64,000 bases of DNA, taken from the NCBI GenBank assembly GCA_024699855.1, contig JAMPIQ010000002.1:8928001-8992000 (forward strand). The letters are read 5' to 3'. The translations under genes were made by a program, and so were the position numbers. This document shows positions 22,944-33,116 of this stretch, one piece after another. The first letter of the stretch is position 1; each line of letters starts with the position of its first letter. A model generated the notes under the pieces. The model saw nothing but the letters and a program-made list of their open reading frames with translations. It searched no databases and was not told the origin of the DNA. Origin of the DNA: Aphelenchoides besseyi (taxonomy: Eukaryota; Nematoda; Chromadorea; Rhabditida; Aphelenchoididae).

Positions 22944-24986
22944 ATGCGAAAGGCAAACGTGGACAATCTCGAACGTTCGCTTTTCACGACCTCCAAACCG
23001 AATGAGAAGACACATCGATGCGTTATGGTCTTCGATAGCAAGCGCGCAATTACTTGCCAGCCTGGCTCTCACTCGTCGTTCAAGAAGGATCAAAAAGTCA
23101 TTTTGTACAACGTGCTGGATTCAGAAATTGAGATTGAGGTTTGCTTTTAATTTGTTTGAACTAATTTCTATATTTACAAGACGGTCGCGTCGCTCCCGTC
23201 TTTTGCCGTTAGTGGCGTTGGGTTGGAGGGGAGTTGGAGTTGATAAAGTTGACTACCTGGCGTTTGGGGCCTTCAGCCCGAAAAGTGCAAGACCAACGAC
23301 TGCTTTGCTAACAAAAACACTCAAAAATCCACAGGCTGTCACTCTCCAAATGGCTTAAAAGACTCCTCCACGATCGCCCTTCGGTCGATCGTTCCCCCCG
23401 CTTTTTCGTGCCTTTGGATCGCTCCGGGTTTTGGGGATTCGATTCCTCGGATTCAGTGGCTGTCACTCAGCGAATGGCTCCTCCACGTTTTATTGTGGTG
23501 TGGTTCGGTTATGAAAGTGATCGAAAACACTGATTATCAATGTACGTCACCGAAGCCGCATTCAAAATACTCCAAACTCAGTGAATTAAGTAGACATATT
23601 CGTTTATCATACATTTTATCGACCGGATACCACCAACTTGAATATTAAGCAATGAGTTGAAACAACAAAAGAAGTCAATCCAACAACCTACAAAACCACA
23701 TGAACTCGACTTCCATAGCGAAATCAACACTCACTCCAGGACTATGAACCCAAAATTAAATAGCGACGCCAAATCTTTGCACCCAATGGTGGCGATCTTC
23801 ATCTTTAGGAACCAAACGATTAGAACTGATTGTGTTAACCTTGCGCGCCAACAATCAATTAATCGAAAATCATATACGCTAAGTTAACAGATCCACATTT
23901 ACGCACTTAAGTAGCGAACCGAAACCTCAGTTCGTTGATCATCACAATACGAACCTTCAATCGACAACCTTCAACACAACAACCTCAAAGTTCAAACTTC
24001 ACGGCAATTTTAGATATAAAGAAATATGCGAAAGTAGCGATATTCAAATTATGGACCGTAAAGTAGCGATATGTTTACTATAATACACTGTAAGAACCGA
24101 ATATAGACTGTAAGAATTGAATAAAACCAAAAACTACTCAGCCATACACTCAAACAATCAATTCCCTCACTGTGCACAATCAAATGTCAGCGGGCGGGAT
24201 CGAACTTTCGACCCCCGGCGCCAAAAATCCGGCGCACTCACCACTCGGCCAAAAAATGTTGAGTTTTGAACGACCGCAAAAGAGCTTTTTTTCGGTATGT
24301 TTTTGTATATGATGATCGGAATTTTATTTGAAATTTGGAATCTGGAAGAATTTTTGGTCAGGGCTTTTTTTCGCGATCTCGTGACGGGAAGTATTTTATT
24401 GGGGTGTGGTTTAGTTATAGAGGTGAACTTTTTAGGCTGTCGTGAGCGTCGTTTCTGAAAAGCATGACTTCGTCGTCTTCGAGTTGGCCGACGGCGAGTT
24501 TCCGCACTTTCCGGGCGGTTTTGGTTCCATGTGTCGTGGCCAAGATTACCGTCAATTGGGAGTTAGTGAAAAGCGCGAGCCGGTTTGGAAGGACGGAGTT
24601 GTCTCGAAGATGTGCCGTAAGTTTCAAGTTTTAGTTTTGCAAATATTAATTGATTGATATAGCTGGCTTCTTTCTTGGTACTACGCATGGAGAACACGGC
24701 GACTCAGGCTCTGGAATCTTCAATTTTGACGGTCGTTTCATTGGGATCTCGGTCGCCAAAAAGCGCTTTGCTCTCAGCAGTCTTCAAATTTCGGGCTCAG
24801 CATTTGATCTTGAGCCCGTAGCTGATTATCATCCGGAAACGAAGCTCATCAGCGCGGAAGTTGTTTACTCTTGTTTGGATCTTGAAGATGATTCAAATGT
24901 AAGTTAATTTAGTTTGGGAATTACTCTAATTTTCATTATTTTAGTATGAGCCGTTCGACAAGATGCCCGCACTCGAAATGAAGTAA
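22944..24986 (+). CDS. Trypsin-like (S1-fold) peptidase, small, four exons
   Basis: Exons 22944-23138, 24436-24616, 24663-24898 and 24945-24986 join in frame to 217 residues. A peptidase triad can be laid out: His in QPGSHSSFKKDQKV, Asp in SEKHDFVVFEL, and Ser in THGEHGDSGSGIFNFDGRF (GDSGSG is the nucleophile loop). It lacks a signal peptide and the N-terminal activation peptide of secreted trypsins, so an intracellular or element-borne protease is likelier. Substrate unknown. Intron 1 is 1,297 nt, against about 45 nt for the other two, because of an insertion carrying repeats and a tRNA-like sequence. A TTCTTTAG acceptor sits 6 nt before the ATG. It lies between two direct copies of a dispersed repeat and is followed at once by a Helitron-derived Ulp1-like ORF. 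Family assignment is by motif order only. Confidence 0.6.
23139..24435. other. Expanded intron with inserted repeats
   Basis: This is intron 1 of the trypsin-like gene. The sequence GTTTTATTGTGGTGTGGTT near 23490 and its close copy near 24392 suggest an insertion or duplication event between them. Inside are a 7-bp-arm hairpin with an octanucleotide-type loop (23370-23392) and a tRNA-like block (24187-24253, minus). No protein similarity was found. Confidence 0.55.
24187..24253 (-). repeat. tRNA-like sequence (SINE head or degenerate tRNA)
   Basis: On the minus strand TGGCCGAGTGG matches an A box/D arm of a Ser/Leu-type tRNA, and AGTTCGATCCC 40 nt later matches a B box/T arm. The ends (TTTTTTG and CTGACA) do not pair as an acceptor stem and no clean anticodon arm is visible, so this is better read as a tRNA-derived SINE promoter or tRNA relic than a working tRNA. 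Confidence 0.55.
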
Positions 24987-25005
24987 GAAGATCTCTCTCC
25001 AATCG

Positions 25006-26349
25006 ATGCAAATTGTCTTCTTTGGGGTTAAAACTGAATACGTTGACCAGCAGTCAATCACGTTTGCGTTGTTGAAATTGATTGCAGAAAGTGAGCTGCA
25101 AATCGGTTTGTTGTCGCCAATTTATTGGAGCGAGCTTTGTCGTGAATCTGAGTCCGATCCAACTAAGTACTGCATTGTCAGGCCTCCTGTCGATCACCGT
25201 GTAAATAACTATCTGCTAATTCCAATCTTATATGCTGCTCACTTTACGCTTTTGATCATGGAAAAGCGATCAAACATTCAAGTCTGCAAACTACATTACA
25301 TGGATTCACTTGGAAATCCGATTCCTCAACTTCGGAAGCCCTTGATCAATCAGATTCTATATCGAGCGTTTGCTCCTTGGACGGGATTAAGTGCGAATGC
25401 TATTGTTTCCGAGAACACAATCAATCAAGGTGATCAACAAACAGACGGTTGGAACTGCGCGGCGTACGGGGTTTGTAATGCTCACAGCTTCTCTAACAAC
25501 GTAAACGAGCATGATCATGGAGTTTACTTGAAGAAAACAGGCAAATCCGGGTATTTGAAGCGTCTCGAATTGTACGGCATGTTGGCCCAACTGTTTGAAT
25601 CGAGCGAGTCAGATCATCAAAACATGGAATTTGTAGTGTCGCAGTTGAGTGTAAATAAGAAACGATTGCAACAAAAACGAGCAAACACAGCAAACAAGCG
25701 CGGTCATGAAACCGAACAAGAGAAAACCGAGCGATTAACTAAAGACAAGTTGCAACATCAAAACTCACGTTCAAATGAATCAGACCAACAAAAAGCAGAT
25801 CGTTTATTAGATCAAAGTAATCGCCAAAAGAATATTCGAATAACAACAAAACAGAAACAAGTTCAGTTGAACGTCGCATCCAAACAAGCTGATGTCTCGG
25901 TTCATCGCTTAAGCAAGATGATCAGTGAATGTCTTTGTGGTGCCTTGCATTTTGAAGAAGAGCGAGTCGGTAACAAACGAACATTTAATGATTGCTGCAA
26001 TCATGGTAAAATTGATTTGCCAGACTTAGCTGAATTGCCACAAGAATTGGATGATCTATTCACTGGAAAACATGCATGGTCCAAAGAATTTCTTAACAAT
26101 ATTCGCAAGTATAACATTGCCAACAGTTTTGCAGCTTTCAATGCTAAAATGAGATCATTTCATAATCGCGGTCCTTATTGTTTTTCAATCCAAGGAAATA
26201 TTTACTATGAAATGGACGATCACATAAACGATCCATTGGACAGAAAATACGGACAATTGTTCTTTTCGGATCCATCAGAAGCAGTTGAACGACGTTTGAA
26301 TCGAAGTACTGGAACGAAAAAAGAACTGATGGAGTTACTGGACAAATAA
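25006..26349 (+). pseudogene. Truncated Helitron-derived Ulp1-like protease/zinc-finger ORF
   Basis: This open frame of 447 residues is collinear with residues ~50-500 of the Helitron protein at 34981-37629. It keeps a complete C48/Ulp1 layout: His79 (AAHFTLLI), Asp100 (HYMDSLG), Gln145 and Cys151 (QTDGWNCAAYG), six residues apart as in Ulp1. It then has a Lys/Gln-rich linker, the CGALHFEEE...CCNHG zinc motif and SFAAFNAK...GPYCFSIQGNIYYE. Similarity starts only at about 25033. The stop at 26347 comes from a one-base loss in an A run, since the other frame continues the homology for about 20 codons up to the hairpin at 26408. HUH Rep and helicase parts are missing. The protease part could still be made, so 'pseudogene' refers to the Helitron protein. 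Confidence 0.75.
25013..25032. repeat. 20-bp direct repeat, left copy
   Basis: TTGTCTTCTTTGGGGTTAAA occurs here and, perfectly, at 26444-26463. The two copies bracket the Helitron-derived Ulp1-like segment 25033-26443. Confidence 0.8.
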
Positions 26350-26407
26350 TTCGAGATCACAATCCACACGCTCAATTGCATTTGCGAATGTCTGAAATGT
26401 TCATAAA

Positions 26408-26441
26408 AGCGTGCCCTCCGCGAAGCGAAGGGCCAGACGCT
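26408..26441. repeat. GC-rich imperfect hairpin ending the Ulp1-like fragment
   Basis: AGCGTGCCCTCCGC pairs imperfectly with GCGAAGGGCCAGACGCT. Helitron homology stops exactly here, and the second 20-bp direct repeat begins 3 nt later, so this marks the right edge of the inserted segment. Confidence 0.65.
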
Positions 26442-26443
26442 AC

Positions 26444-26463
26444 TTGTCTTCTTTGGGGTTAAA
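26444..26463. repeat. 20-bp direct repeat, right copy
   Basis: Perfect copy of 25013-25032. Together they look like a long target duplication or recombination scar around 25033-26443. Confidence 0.8.
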
Positions 26464-26468
26464 TAAAC

Positions 26469-26579
26469 TTGACAAGCTACTTGGGTTCAGCTTTGTTTAA
26501 GAAAATTTGAAGATAAAGAAAAGAGTTTATGAAGAAAGAAGATAACAGACAACACATCGGGCGAAAAAAGAGAATCGCG
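26469..26579. repeat. Dispersed repeat copy 2, part A
   Basis: Matches 21707-21846 without the 28-bp hairpin. It breaks off at ...AATCGCG/ATTGG. The continuation expected from copy 1 resumes at 38413, so 26580-38412 is inserted DNA. Confidence 0.85.
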
Positions 26580-26988
26580 ATTGGTCGGTTCGTTCTCGAT
26601 TTCAAGGTCCGATGACTAAACGTATGTGCGTTTGTGTTTTATTTCCTATTCTATGGTGGTGACAATAAGAACCATGAGGAAAAACGAACGGTGGATTCAG
26701 ACGTCGGGTTGTTGTCGAGCGCTCGTTGACGGGATGAATGGCACCGTGAAACTGCGCTTCAATCGTCTCCAACGGCTCGGATCATTCGCTTCTTGTATCC
26801 ACGATCGGTCGGCGGTCGCGTAACGTGTTCTGTGGTGTTTTCGGATCTCGCCTTCCTATCATGATCTAGATCGGCCGTCTCGGAGTTGTCGTGTTCGTGG
26901 TGGAGTCCAGAGGGTGAGTCATTTTGCCCATCTATCTTCGGGATGACTAAAGGGAGGTGTTAACTGAGGTAAAGCAAAAGCCGCTTAC

Positions 26989-27324
26989 CATTTGGAAACT
27001 CGAATAGTTTCGAGGACAGCCACGCGCATTGATCGAAGACAATGCGACTTTTGCAACTGAAATGAAAGATGAGTGGAAGCTGAGGAGTAGAAGAGAGCTT
27101 ACCGTTGCACTCCGGCTGCCCGTTGATGAAGTCGGCTGATGGTTGTTGAGATAAAAGAGAGTTAGAACCAAAATCTAAAAGCGAAAGAAGTAAGGAACGA
27201 AGAGTAAAATGGACTTGCCGAATTAGTGCGCCGACTGTAGAAGATGCGGGCGATGAAGCGATCCAGTCCAAATCTGCAAACAGACGATGATTAGTAGGAA
27301 GTAGTAAAAAGAAAATGACTTGCC
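26989..27324 (-). pseudogene. Gene-like spliced fragment in the Helitron 3' flank
   Basis: On the minus strand four exon-like blocks are separated by good splice pairs: up to 27324, 27273-27219, 27174-27103 and 27056-26989. The first two introns start GCAAGT (GC-AG type, 50 and 44 nt), the third is GTAAGC...TTTCAG (46 nt) and a GTAAGC donor follows 26989. One frame stays open across all joins. The product is unrecognised. Helitrons often carry captured pieces of host genes with introns, which fits the position between helicase stop and element end. Confidence 0.4.
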
Positions 27325-27387
27325 GATGTGGATTGAAAAGTCGTCGACGCTTCTTGTCCGTCGCCAGGGGCCGAAGCCACGCGAGTC

Positions 27388-27410
27388 CTCGACCCCGAAG
27401 GGCCGAGGAT
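27388..27410. repeat. GC-rich hairpin downstream of the helicase
   Basis: CTCGACCC CGAA GGGCCGAG pairs over 8 bp with one mismatch, about 300 bp past the helicase stop on the minus strand. It is a candidate for the Helitron subterminal hairpin. It is short enough to be chance. Confidence 0.45.
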
Positions 27411-27712
27411 TGATGAGTTAACTTTGTTTTATAATTAGTAAACTTTCAGATTCTTTTTGTTCGGACTCCACAACTCGTTGTATGATGCTTTTGTGGTCTT
27501 TCAGCGAAACCCTCCGCTTGGCTTTGTTTATGAGCATCTGTTCGTTCAATTTTCCCAAATCGCTTTTTTTCTTCTGTATTATATTGTAGTTTATTCCCTT
27601 TGCTCCAATGAACAAATAGTAGTTATCCAGCGCATCCGCGAACCAAACACATTTGTTCAGAAGCTTTTTGTGATCAGTGTTGATTTTTGAGTCAGTAATT
27701 TCACCAAAATTT

Positions 27713-30291
27713 TTATATCCGATCGAACACCCGCCGATAGACGATGTTTTTCACCCATTTGTCTTTTGGGTCCATTTTGAGCGGGCGATTGAATTCGACG
27801 GCTTCTTCTTCTCGCACGTACACTTTGAGCGAATTCCATGAGCGAACACGAGAGAGGGCGACGTACAGTTGGCCGTGTTCAAACACCGGATGCTCGAGAT
27901 TCAATCCCACTTTTTCAAAGGTTTGGCCTTGACTTTTATTGATGGTCATTGCAAAGGCTAATTTCAGGGGAAATTGCTTTCGATTCATGGAGAAAATGCC
28001 TTGGTAGTCGATCGTGTTGTTAATTCGAGGAATTGAGTGGAGTTCGCCCGCATTTACTCCGGTAAGAATTTTACACTCAATGGAGTGGTCTTTCATCCCA
28101 ACGATCAACATTCTTGTTCCATTGCAGAGCCCATCTTCTTGGTTTAAATTGCGGAGGAGCATCACGATGGCGTTCAATTTCAATTCCAATTTGTGTGGCG
28201 GGAGTGATCCTTCTTCAATTGAGTTTAAATATTCCGGCAATAAAAGGGTCTTGTCAGTACTGCTTTCAATGTCCGTGACTGAATCGATGCTCAAATACGA
28301 TTGCACGTCGCCATTTAATTTCATAAGAATTTTTTGGTTAGTTTCGTTTACTCCGATATGTTTTGAAGCGAGAATCGCTGAATTGCCCATTTGTTCGTAC
28401 TGTTCTTTCTCGATCAGCTGGCCGAAGATTTCGATTTCCAAATTCTCACTAATTACACATTTTCCAGGGAGCAACAATTCGGAATTCTCGCTGTTTAGTT
28501 CGCCTTCACCCACTTTTTTCAAAAATTCCGCAAATTCGACTTCTTCCGGTTTCGTTCGCATGTTCTTGTGCAGATGAAGTTGTTGAAAGTGAGGCCACAA
28601 ACTGGAAGAGCAGAAGGAGAGCTTGATGGTTTCGTCCATATTCCCCTGCTTCAAAATTGGAAGAATTTGCCGAAAATCGCCGCCCATCACCACAATCTTT
28701 CCTCTAAATGGTAGGTCGTTTTTCATAAATTCTTTTAATTTTTTGTCCGCCAATTCCATCGCAAATCGTGGGGCCATTGGCGCTTCATCCCAAATAATAA
28801 CGTCCGTTTCGATTAACATTTTTGCCGCACTACTTTCTCTATTTAGGTTTGAATTGGAGTCACCATCGAGTGGGACGGGCAATCCGAAGGTTTTGTGACA
28901 CGTTCGACCATTTGGAAGCAACAAAGCGGCGATTCCGGTGAAAGCACAGGTGAGGAATTTTTTCTTCTGACCGCTGATAAGATGGCAAAGTGTTTTGTAC
29001 ACGTACGTTTTTCCAGTGCCTCCTAATCCGTCAACAAAGAAGCATCGATGGTTACCGTCATTCAACAGCACGTCCATCACTTTTTTGGCCACGACTTCCT
29101 GCTCTTCATTTAGAGTGCTCCTCATTTCCTCTCCGATTCGCTGCTCATGGGCGTGATCAATCGGCTCTTCATTTTCATCAACTTCCTCAAGTGGATCCAT
29201 GGACGGGAAGTGAGCGATCGACTTGTTTTCACGACGGAGCAATGTGTCGATTCGTTTGTATGCTATTTGAAGTCCTTTTTGTTCACAATTCGCGGAATTT
29301 CGGTTTGTTTTTTTCATGCGAAAGACAAAATCTTCGCTCAATTCCGTTTTGAAAATTTCCCACAGTTTTTCAGGTTCTCGAGGATTGCAGTAAAGAAGAA
29401 TGTTAACGAAAAGAGTGCGCATTTTCTTTGGAGTCAACACTTCTGCCGCTTCTTGCATGCACTTAATGTACTCCTCATCATCTTCTACCAACTTTAAGGC
29501 CAAGCATGCCTCTGCAAAACTTGGGTGTTCTACGCCGTTCACCGTGCGAAGATCTTTAAAGCTTTTCGCACCTTTTACGTTCTGCAACAGCAACCGGAGA
29601 TACCACAAATCTCCTTGGGAAGGACTGATGGCGTACATTCGGCCAATCACGTTGAAATGTGCTTTTCTTTTTTCCCATCGGTAAGTCTTGTTTTTGATGA
29701 TTTGTCCATTCACTGTTTTATTGATTTCGGTTTGACTCCACGTGTAATTGCACGGAATGTCGGGGTAAGTAAATTGGTGAGCGGCGAAATCTCGGTTGTT
29801 CAATTCAAAGTAGTCAATTAGTTTTGTGTTTATTTCTTTCAGCTCTTCAACCGTCTGCTCCAACTCTTGTTCGTCTTCGTTCACGTACACCGTTTGCTGA
29901 TTCTCCAAATGAATGGGAAGGCGGACGACTGAATGGCTTTTATCGTGCAGGACCAACTCCAAAATTCGGTAAGCGGCTTCAATTGGACCAACATAGCGGG
30001 CTTCAACGTAATCTTTAATTTCATCGTGATTTAGATTGCCCGATGCCGAAAATTCGAGATAAGCCGCATCATGCCCTTTGAATGTGTACTTGTAAAGGTA
30101 TTTAACGTTGTCGATCAATGAAACAATTTCGACATTAATGTGACAATTGAATTTTTTCAGAAGGTAGGGACTGTAAGGGACCAATCGCCGATTGTCGTAA
30201 GTTTCGCCGTTCATTTCGATCGTCCGCCCATCATTTCGCCGTCGCAAACTTGGGTACCCTTTTTTATTCACAATTGTTTCAACACTGAATG
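27713..30291 (-). CDS. Helitron Pif1-type helicase region
   Basis: C-terminal ~860 residues of the Helitron Rep-helicase. It starts in the Rep-helicase linker (GYPSLRRRNDGRTIE, YDNRRLVPYSPYLL, NVEIVSLIDNVKYLYKYTFKG) and holds the Pif1 motifs: Walker A FVDGLGGTGKTYVY, AFTGIAALLL, Walker B IIWDEAPMAPR, VMGGDFRQILPI, LHLHKNMR, NAIVMLLRNLN, MTINKSQGQTFEKVG and GQLYVALSRVRSW. No internal stop or frameshift is seen, so this part is intact. An open frame continues upstream into the LTR to an ATG at 30382, which adds about 30 LTR-encoded hydrophobic residues; that start is an accident of the insertion. The natural N-terminal partner lies beyond the LTR element at 35007-37629. Confidence 0.92.
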
Positions 30292-30433
30292 TGTTCTGTC
30301 GTCGTAGGTTACCGGCGAGGTTTATTAGACGAACAATAAATAACAATAAAAACAAAACTACAATAACGCATGTTAACAACAAGGACGCGAACGCCGCCTT
30401 GGCGTTCTGTCATTACAGTTTCGGGTTGGGACA
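30292..30433 (-). repeat. LTR (3' LTR of the element)
   Basis: 142 bp, TG...CA in either orientation, same sequence as 34860-35001 by eye. It contains AATAAATAACAATAAAA on the plus strand. Its left neighbour GAATG is the target duplication. Confidence 0.92.
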
Positions 30434-30590
30434 ATCCTCCCGGGCTTAAGAGAAATGTCCTGAGGCGGAGAAGGGTACCCGAAGGGCTTACAACACTAGT
30501 GACGCTGATCGTACAACAAGAGGCCTACAATTGAGAGAAGGATAGTCGACGGTTTCGCTTCGGTGAGGGTTTCCGGTCGAACGTCTACGC

Positions 30591-33116
30591 TCAGAGTTGG
30601 GGGTTCGGCTGAAGACGTTGAACTGTCGGCGGTCGGTTGTTGTCGACTGGTTGTCGTTTGTGAAGTTGATTGAGGTGTCTAGTCAGTTGGCCGGCAGAAG
30701 TGTCGACAATGGCGAGACGGTTGCCTTTGAAGTCGATGATGGTTCCCGGGAGTTTCTTCTTAGGGTGGAGTTGCACGTAGACTCGTTCGTTTATCTTGAA
30801 TGGTCGTCGTTGAGCGCCGTGATGTCGGTTGAACTTGAACTCAGTACTTCGGCGGTAGTCGACAGTTTTCTGAGCGTTGCCGAGACGAGTCAACGGATTC
30901 AGTTGTGACAATTTTGTGCGAATTTGACGATTGAAGAAGGCACTTGCTGGGTTTGAGTCGGACTGGACGGTATCTGACGGAAGACAATTGAGTTGACTGA
31001 TGGTTGAGTCGAGTTGAGCCAAACCCCTTCCCTCTTTCGCGATTGCCGCTTTGACCATGGCCACTGCACGTTCAGCTCGGCCATTCGACATGGGACAATA
31101 CGGAGGAGATTTGAGGTGAACAATACTAAAATCGGAGCAGAGATTAGCGAAGGCTTCAGAAGTGAACTGAGTTCCGTTATCCGTTACCAGTGTTTCCGGT
31201 GGACCAAATTGATAGAAGAGTTGACGAAGAAGTTCGGTCGTGCGTTCGGCGGTGATCTGTTTCGTCTTGAAGGTCCAAATGAAGTTTGTGTGAGAGTCGA
31301 CGACGATGAGGAGGTAGTGGCCGTGAAGAGGGCCGGCAAAGTCGGCGTGTATACGTTGCATCGGTTCTGACGTTTGAGGCCACGGTTTCAGTGGAGCTTT
31401 TCTTGGAGTGACGGCATTCTCGGCACATGAGTTGCATTGACGGACCATCTTCTCAATGTCGGAGTCCATTCCCGGCCAGTAGACATGTTGACGAGCAAGA
31501 CGTTTGGACCGTTGAATTCCTGGGTGTCCGTTGTGGATGGTTTCCAAGACTTGTGGTCGCATCTTCGTTGGGATGACGACTCGGTCGTTCCACATAACCA
31601 TTCCCTTGATTTCGTACAATTCGTGGCGTTTCGAGTAGAAGTTTCCGATTAGTGGATCGGTGCGATCTGCTTCTGACCATTGATTCCGAACTCGTTCAAG
31701 AACTGCTGTAAGACAGGGATCGCTGGAAGTGTCAACGTTAATATTTTGAATTGATGAAACAAACGGTTCAAGTTTAGCTGTCGTTTCGTTTGTGATCAGT
31801 TCGTTGTCCTTGTCAACAATTTGTAATTCGCTGATGACTTCTTCCATGTCTTCATCGTTCGTTTGTTTTCGTTCTTGAAGCAGTCGCGATAGGGCATCGG
31901 CGAATCCGAAAGCGGCGGTGTTGACGTATTCTACCTTGAAGTCGTAGGCGAGAAGTCGGAGTGCCCATCGAGCTAGTCGGTTTGTGGTTCGTCCATCAAG
32001 TCCCTTGGTGTTGTCGGTACGGAAGATTGCTAACAGTGGACGATGGTCGGTGAGCAACGTGAAGTGTCGACCGTAGATGAAGCGATGAAAGCGTTCGACT
32101 GCTGTCACGATTGCCAGGGCTTCCTTCTCGATTTGGGAGTAGCGTCGTTGGGTTTCTGAAAAACTTTTTGAGATGTGATATACCGCTTTCACAGATCCAT
32201 CGGCGTAGCGTTGTTGAAGAACTGCTCCCATTCCGTCGGGTGATGCGTCGGCTGCAACAATCAGTTCTTGTCGGGGATCGTAGTGCGCGAGTGCCAGTGG
32301 ACTGAGGAGTGTTGCCTTGATGCGTTGGAATGCGTTCTCCCGTTCGGTTGCCCATTTGAATTCGGCATCTTTGAGCGTGAGTTGCTCTAGCGGTTGTTTC
32401 ATCGTGTGCAGTTGATGCACGTACTTGCCGTAGTAATTGACAAGGCCCAGCAGAGTTCGTACCTCCGGGACGGTGGTTGGTTTTCGGAGCTGTTTGATAG
32501 CTTGTATTCTTTCCGGGTCTGGTCGGATCCCATTAGCGTGCACGATTGAACCTAAATATTTGACCTCCGTTTGATTGAACTTACACTTCGGTAGCTGGAT
32601 CTTAAATCCCCACTCCTGAATTCGTTGGAGCACCTTACGAAGTCTTTCATCGTGTTGCTCTTGGCTGTTTCCAACGACCAGGATGTCGTCCAGGTATCCA
32701 ATGACTCCATCCAGTCCGTTGAGCATCTGGTCGACGGTTCGCTGGAATATTGCCGGAGCTGTTTTGAGACCAAAGTTCATGCGCTCGTACTGATACAGCC
32801 CACGGTGCGTGTTGATTGTTGTGAACGGTTTCGAGTCTTCGGCCAGTGTGAGTTGGAGGTAAGCGTCCCTTAAGTCCAACTGGCTGAAAATAGAATTACC
32901 CGCCAACTTCCCGAAAATATCCTCAATGTTCGGCAATGGGGTATGCGTCTTCCTGAAGAGCCGCGTTGAGTCCCGTTGAATAATCGGCGCATATTCTAAT
33001 CTTGCCCTGCGGCTTCTTCGCAATAACGATGGGTGTTGCCCATTTGGCGGTGTCAACTTTGGAGATGATTCCTGCGGCTTCCAACCGATCCAACTCTTGA
33101 TTGACGAGCGGTTCAA
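30591..33116 (-). CDS. Gypsy pol: reverse transcriptase, RNase H, integrase
   Basis: Open frame on the minus strand. RT palm motifs are FSQLDLRDAYLQL, MNFGLKTAPAIFQR and the catalytic GYLDDILV. RNase H follows with VAADASPDGMGAVL, QIEKEALAIV and LLTDHRPL. Integrase has the HHCC finger (HNGHPGIQRSKRL, CNSCAE) and the DDE core (HADFAGPLHGHYLL, VTDNGTQF, NGRAERAV). The end is an Arg/Lys/Pro-rich tail after a chromo-like basic stretch. The N-terminal ~40 residues of the listed frame do not match RT; the first RT motifs lie in another frame at 33387-32923, so the polyprotein is broken near 32938 at a run of four G (plus strand). Confidence 0.92.
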   Translation of the reverse strand: MNRSSIKSWIGWKPQESSPKLTPPNGQHPSLLRRSRRARLEYAPIIQRDSTRLFRKTHTPLPNIEDIFGKLAGNSIFSQLDLRDAYLQLTLAEDSKPFTTINTHRGLYQYERMNFGLKTAPAIFQRTVDQMLNGLDGVIGYLDDILVVGNSQEQHDERLRKVLQRIQEWGFKIQLPKCKFNQTEVKYLGSIVHANGIRPDPERIQAIKQLRKPTTVPEVRTLLGLVNYYGKYVHQLHTMKQPLEQLTLKDAEFKWATERENAFQRIKATLLSPLALAHYDPRQELIVAADASPDGMGAVLQQRYADGSVKAVYHISKSFSETQRRYSQIEKEALAIVTAVERFHRFIYGRHFTLLTDHRPLLAIFRTDNTKGLDGRTTNRLARWALRLLAYDFKVEYVNTAAFGFADALSRLLQERKQTNDEDMEEVISELQIVDKDNELITNETTAKLEPFVSSIQNINVDTSSDPCLTAVLERVRNQWSEADRTDPLIGNFYSKRHELYEIKGMVMWNDRVVIPTKMRPQVLETIHNGHPGIQRSKRLARQHVYWPGMDSDIEKMVRQCNSCAENAVTPRKAPLKPWPQTSEPMQRIHADFAGPLHGHYLLIVVDSHTNFIWTFKTKQITAERTTELLRQLFYQFGPPETLVTDNGTQFTSEAFANLCSDFSIVHLKSPPYCPMSNGRAERAVAMVKAAIAKEGRGLAQLDSTISQLNCLPSDTVQSDSNPASAFFNRQIRTKLSQLNPLTRLGNAQKTVDYRRSTEFKFNRHHGAQRRPFKINERVYVQLHPKKKLPGTIIDFKGNRLAIVDTSAGQLTRHLNQLHKRQPVDNNRPPTVQRLQPNPQL

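Noticed and set aside
24187..24253. Functional tRNA gene
   Set aside because: A and B boxes are present but the acceptor ends do not pair and no clear anticodon stem-loop is visible.
27744..30018. Long plus-strand ORFs such as 28014-28577 and 28990-29352
   Set aside because: They are antisense shadows of the Helitron helicase, whose motifs and intact frame are on the minus strand.
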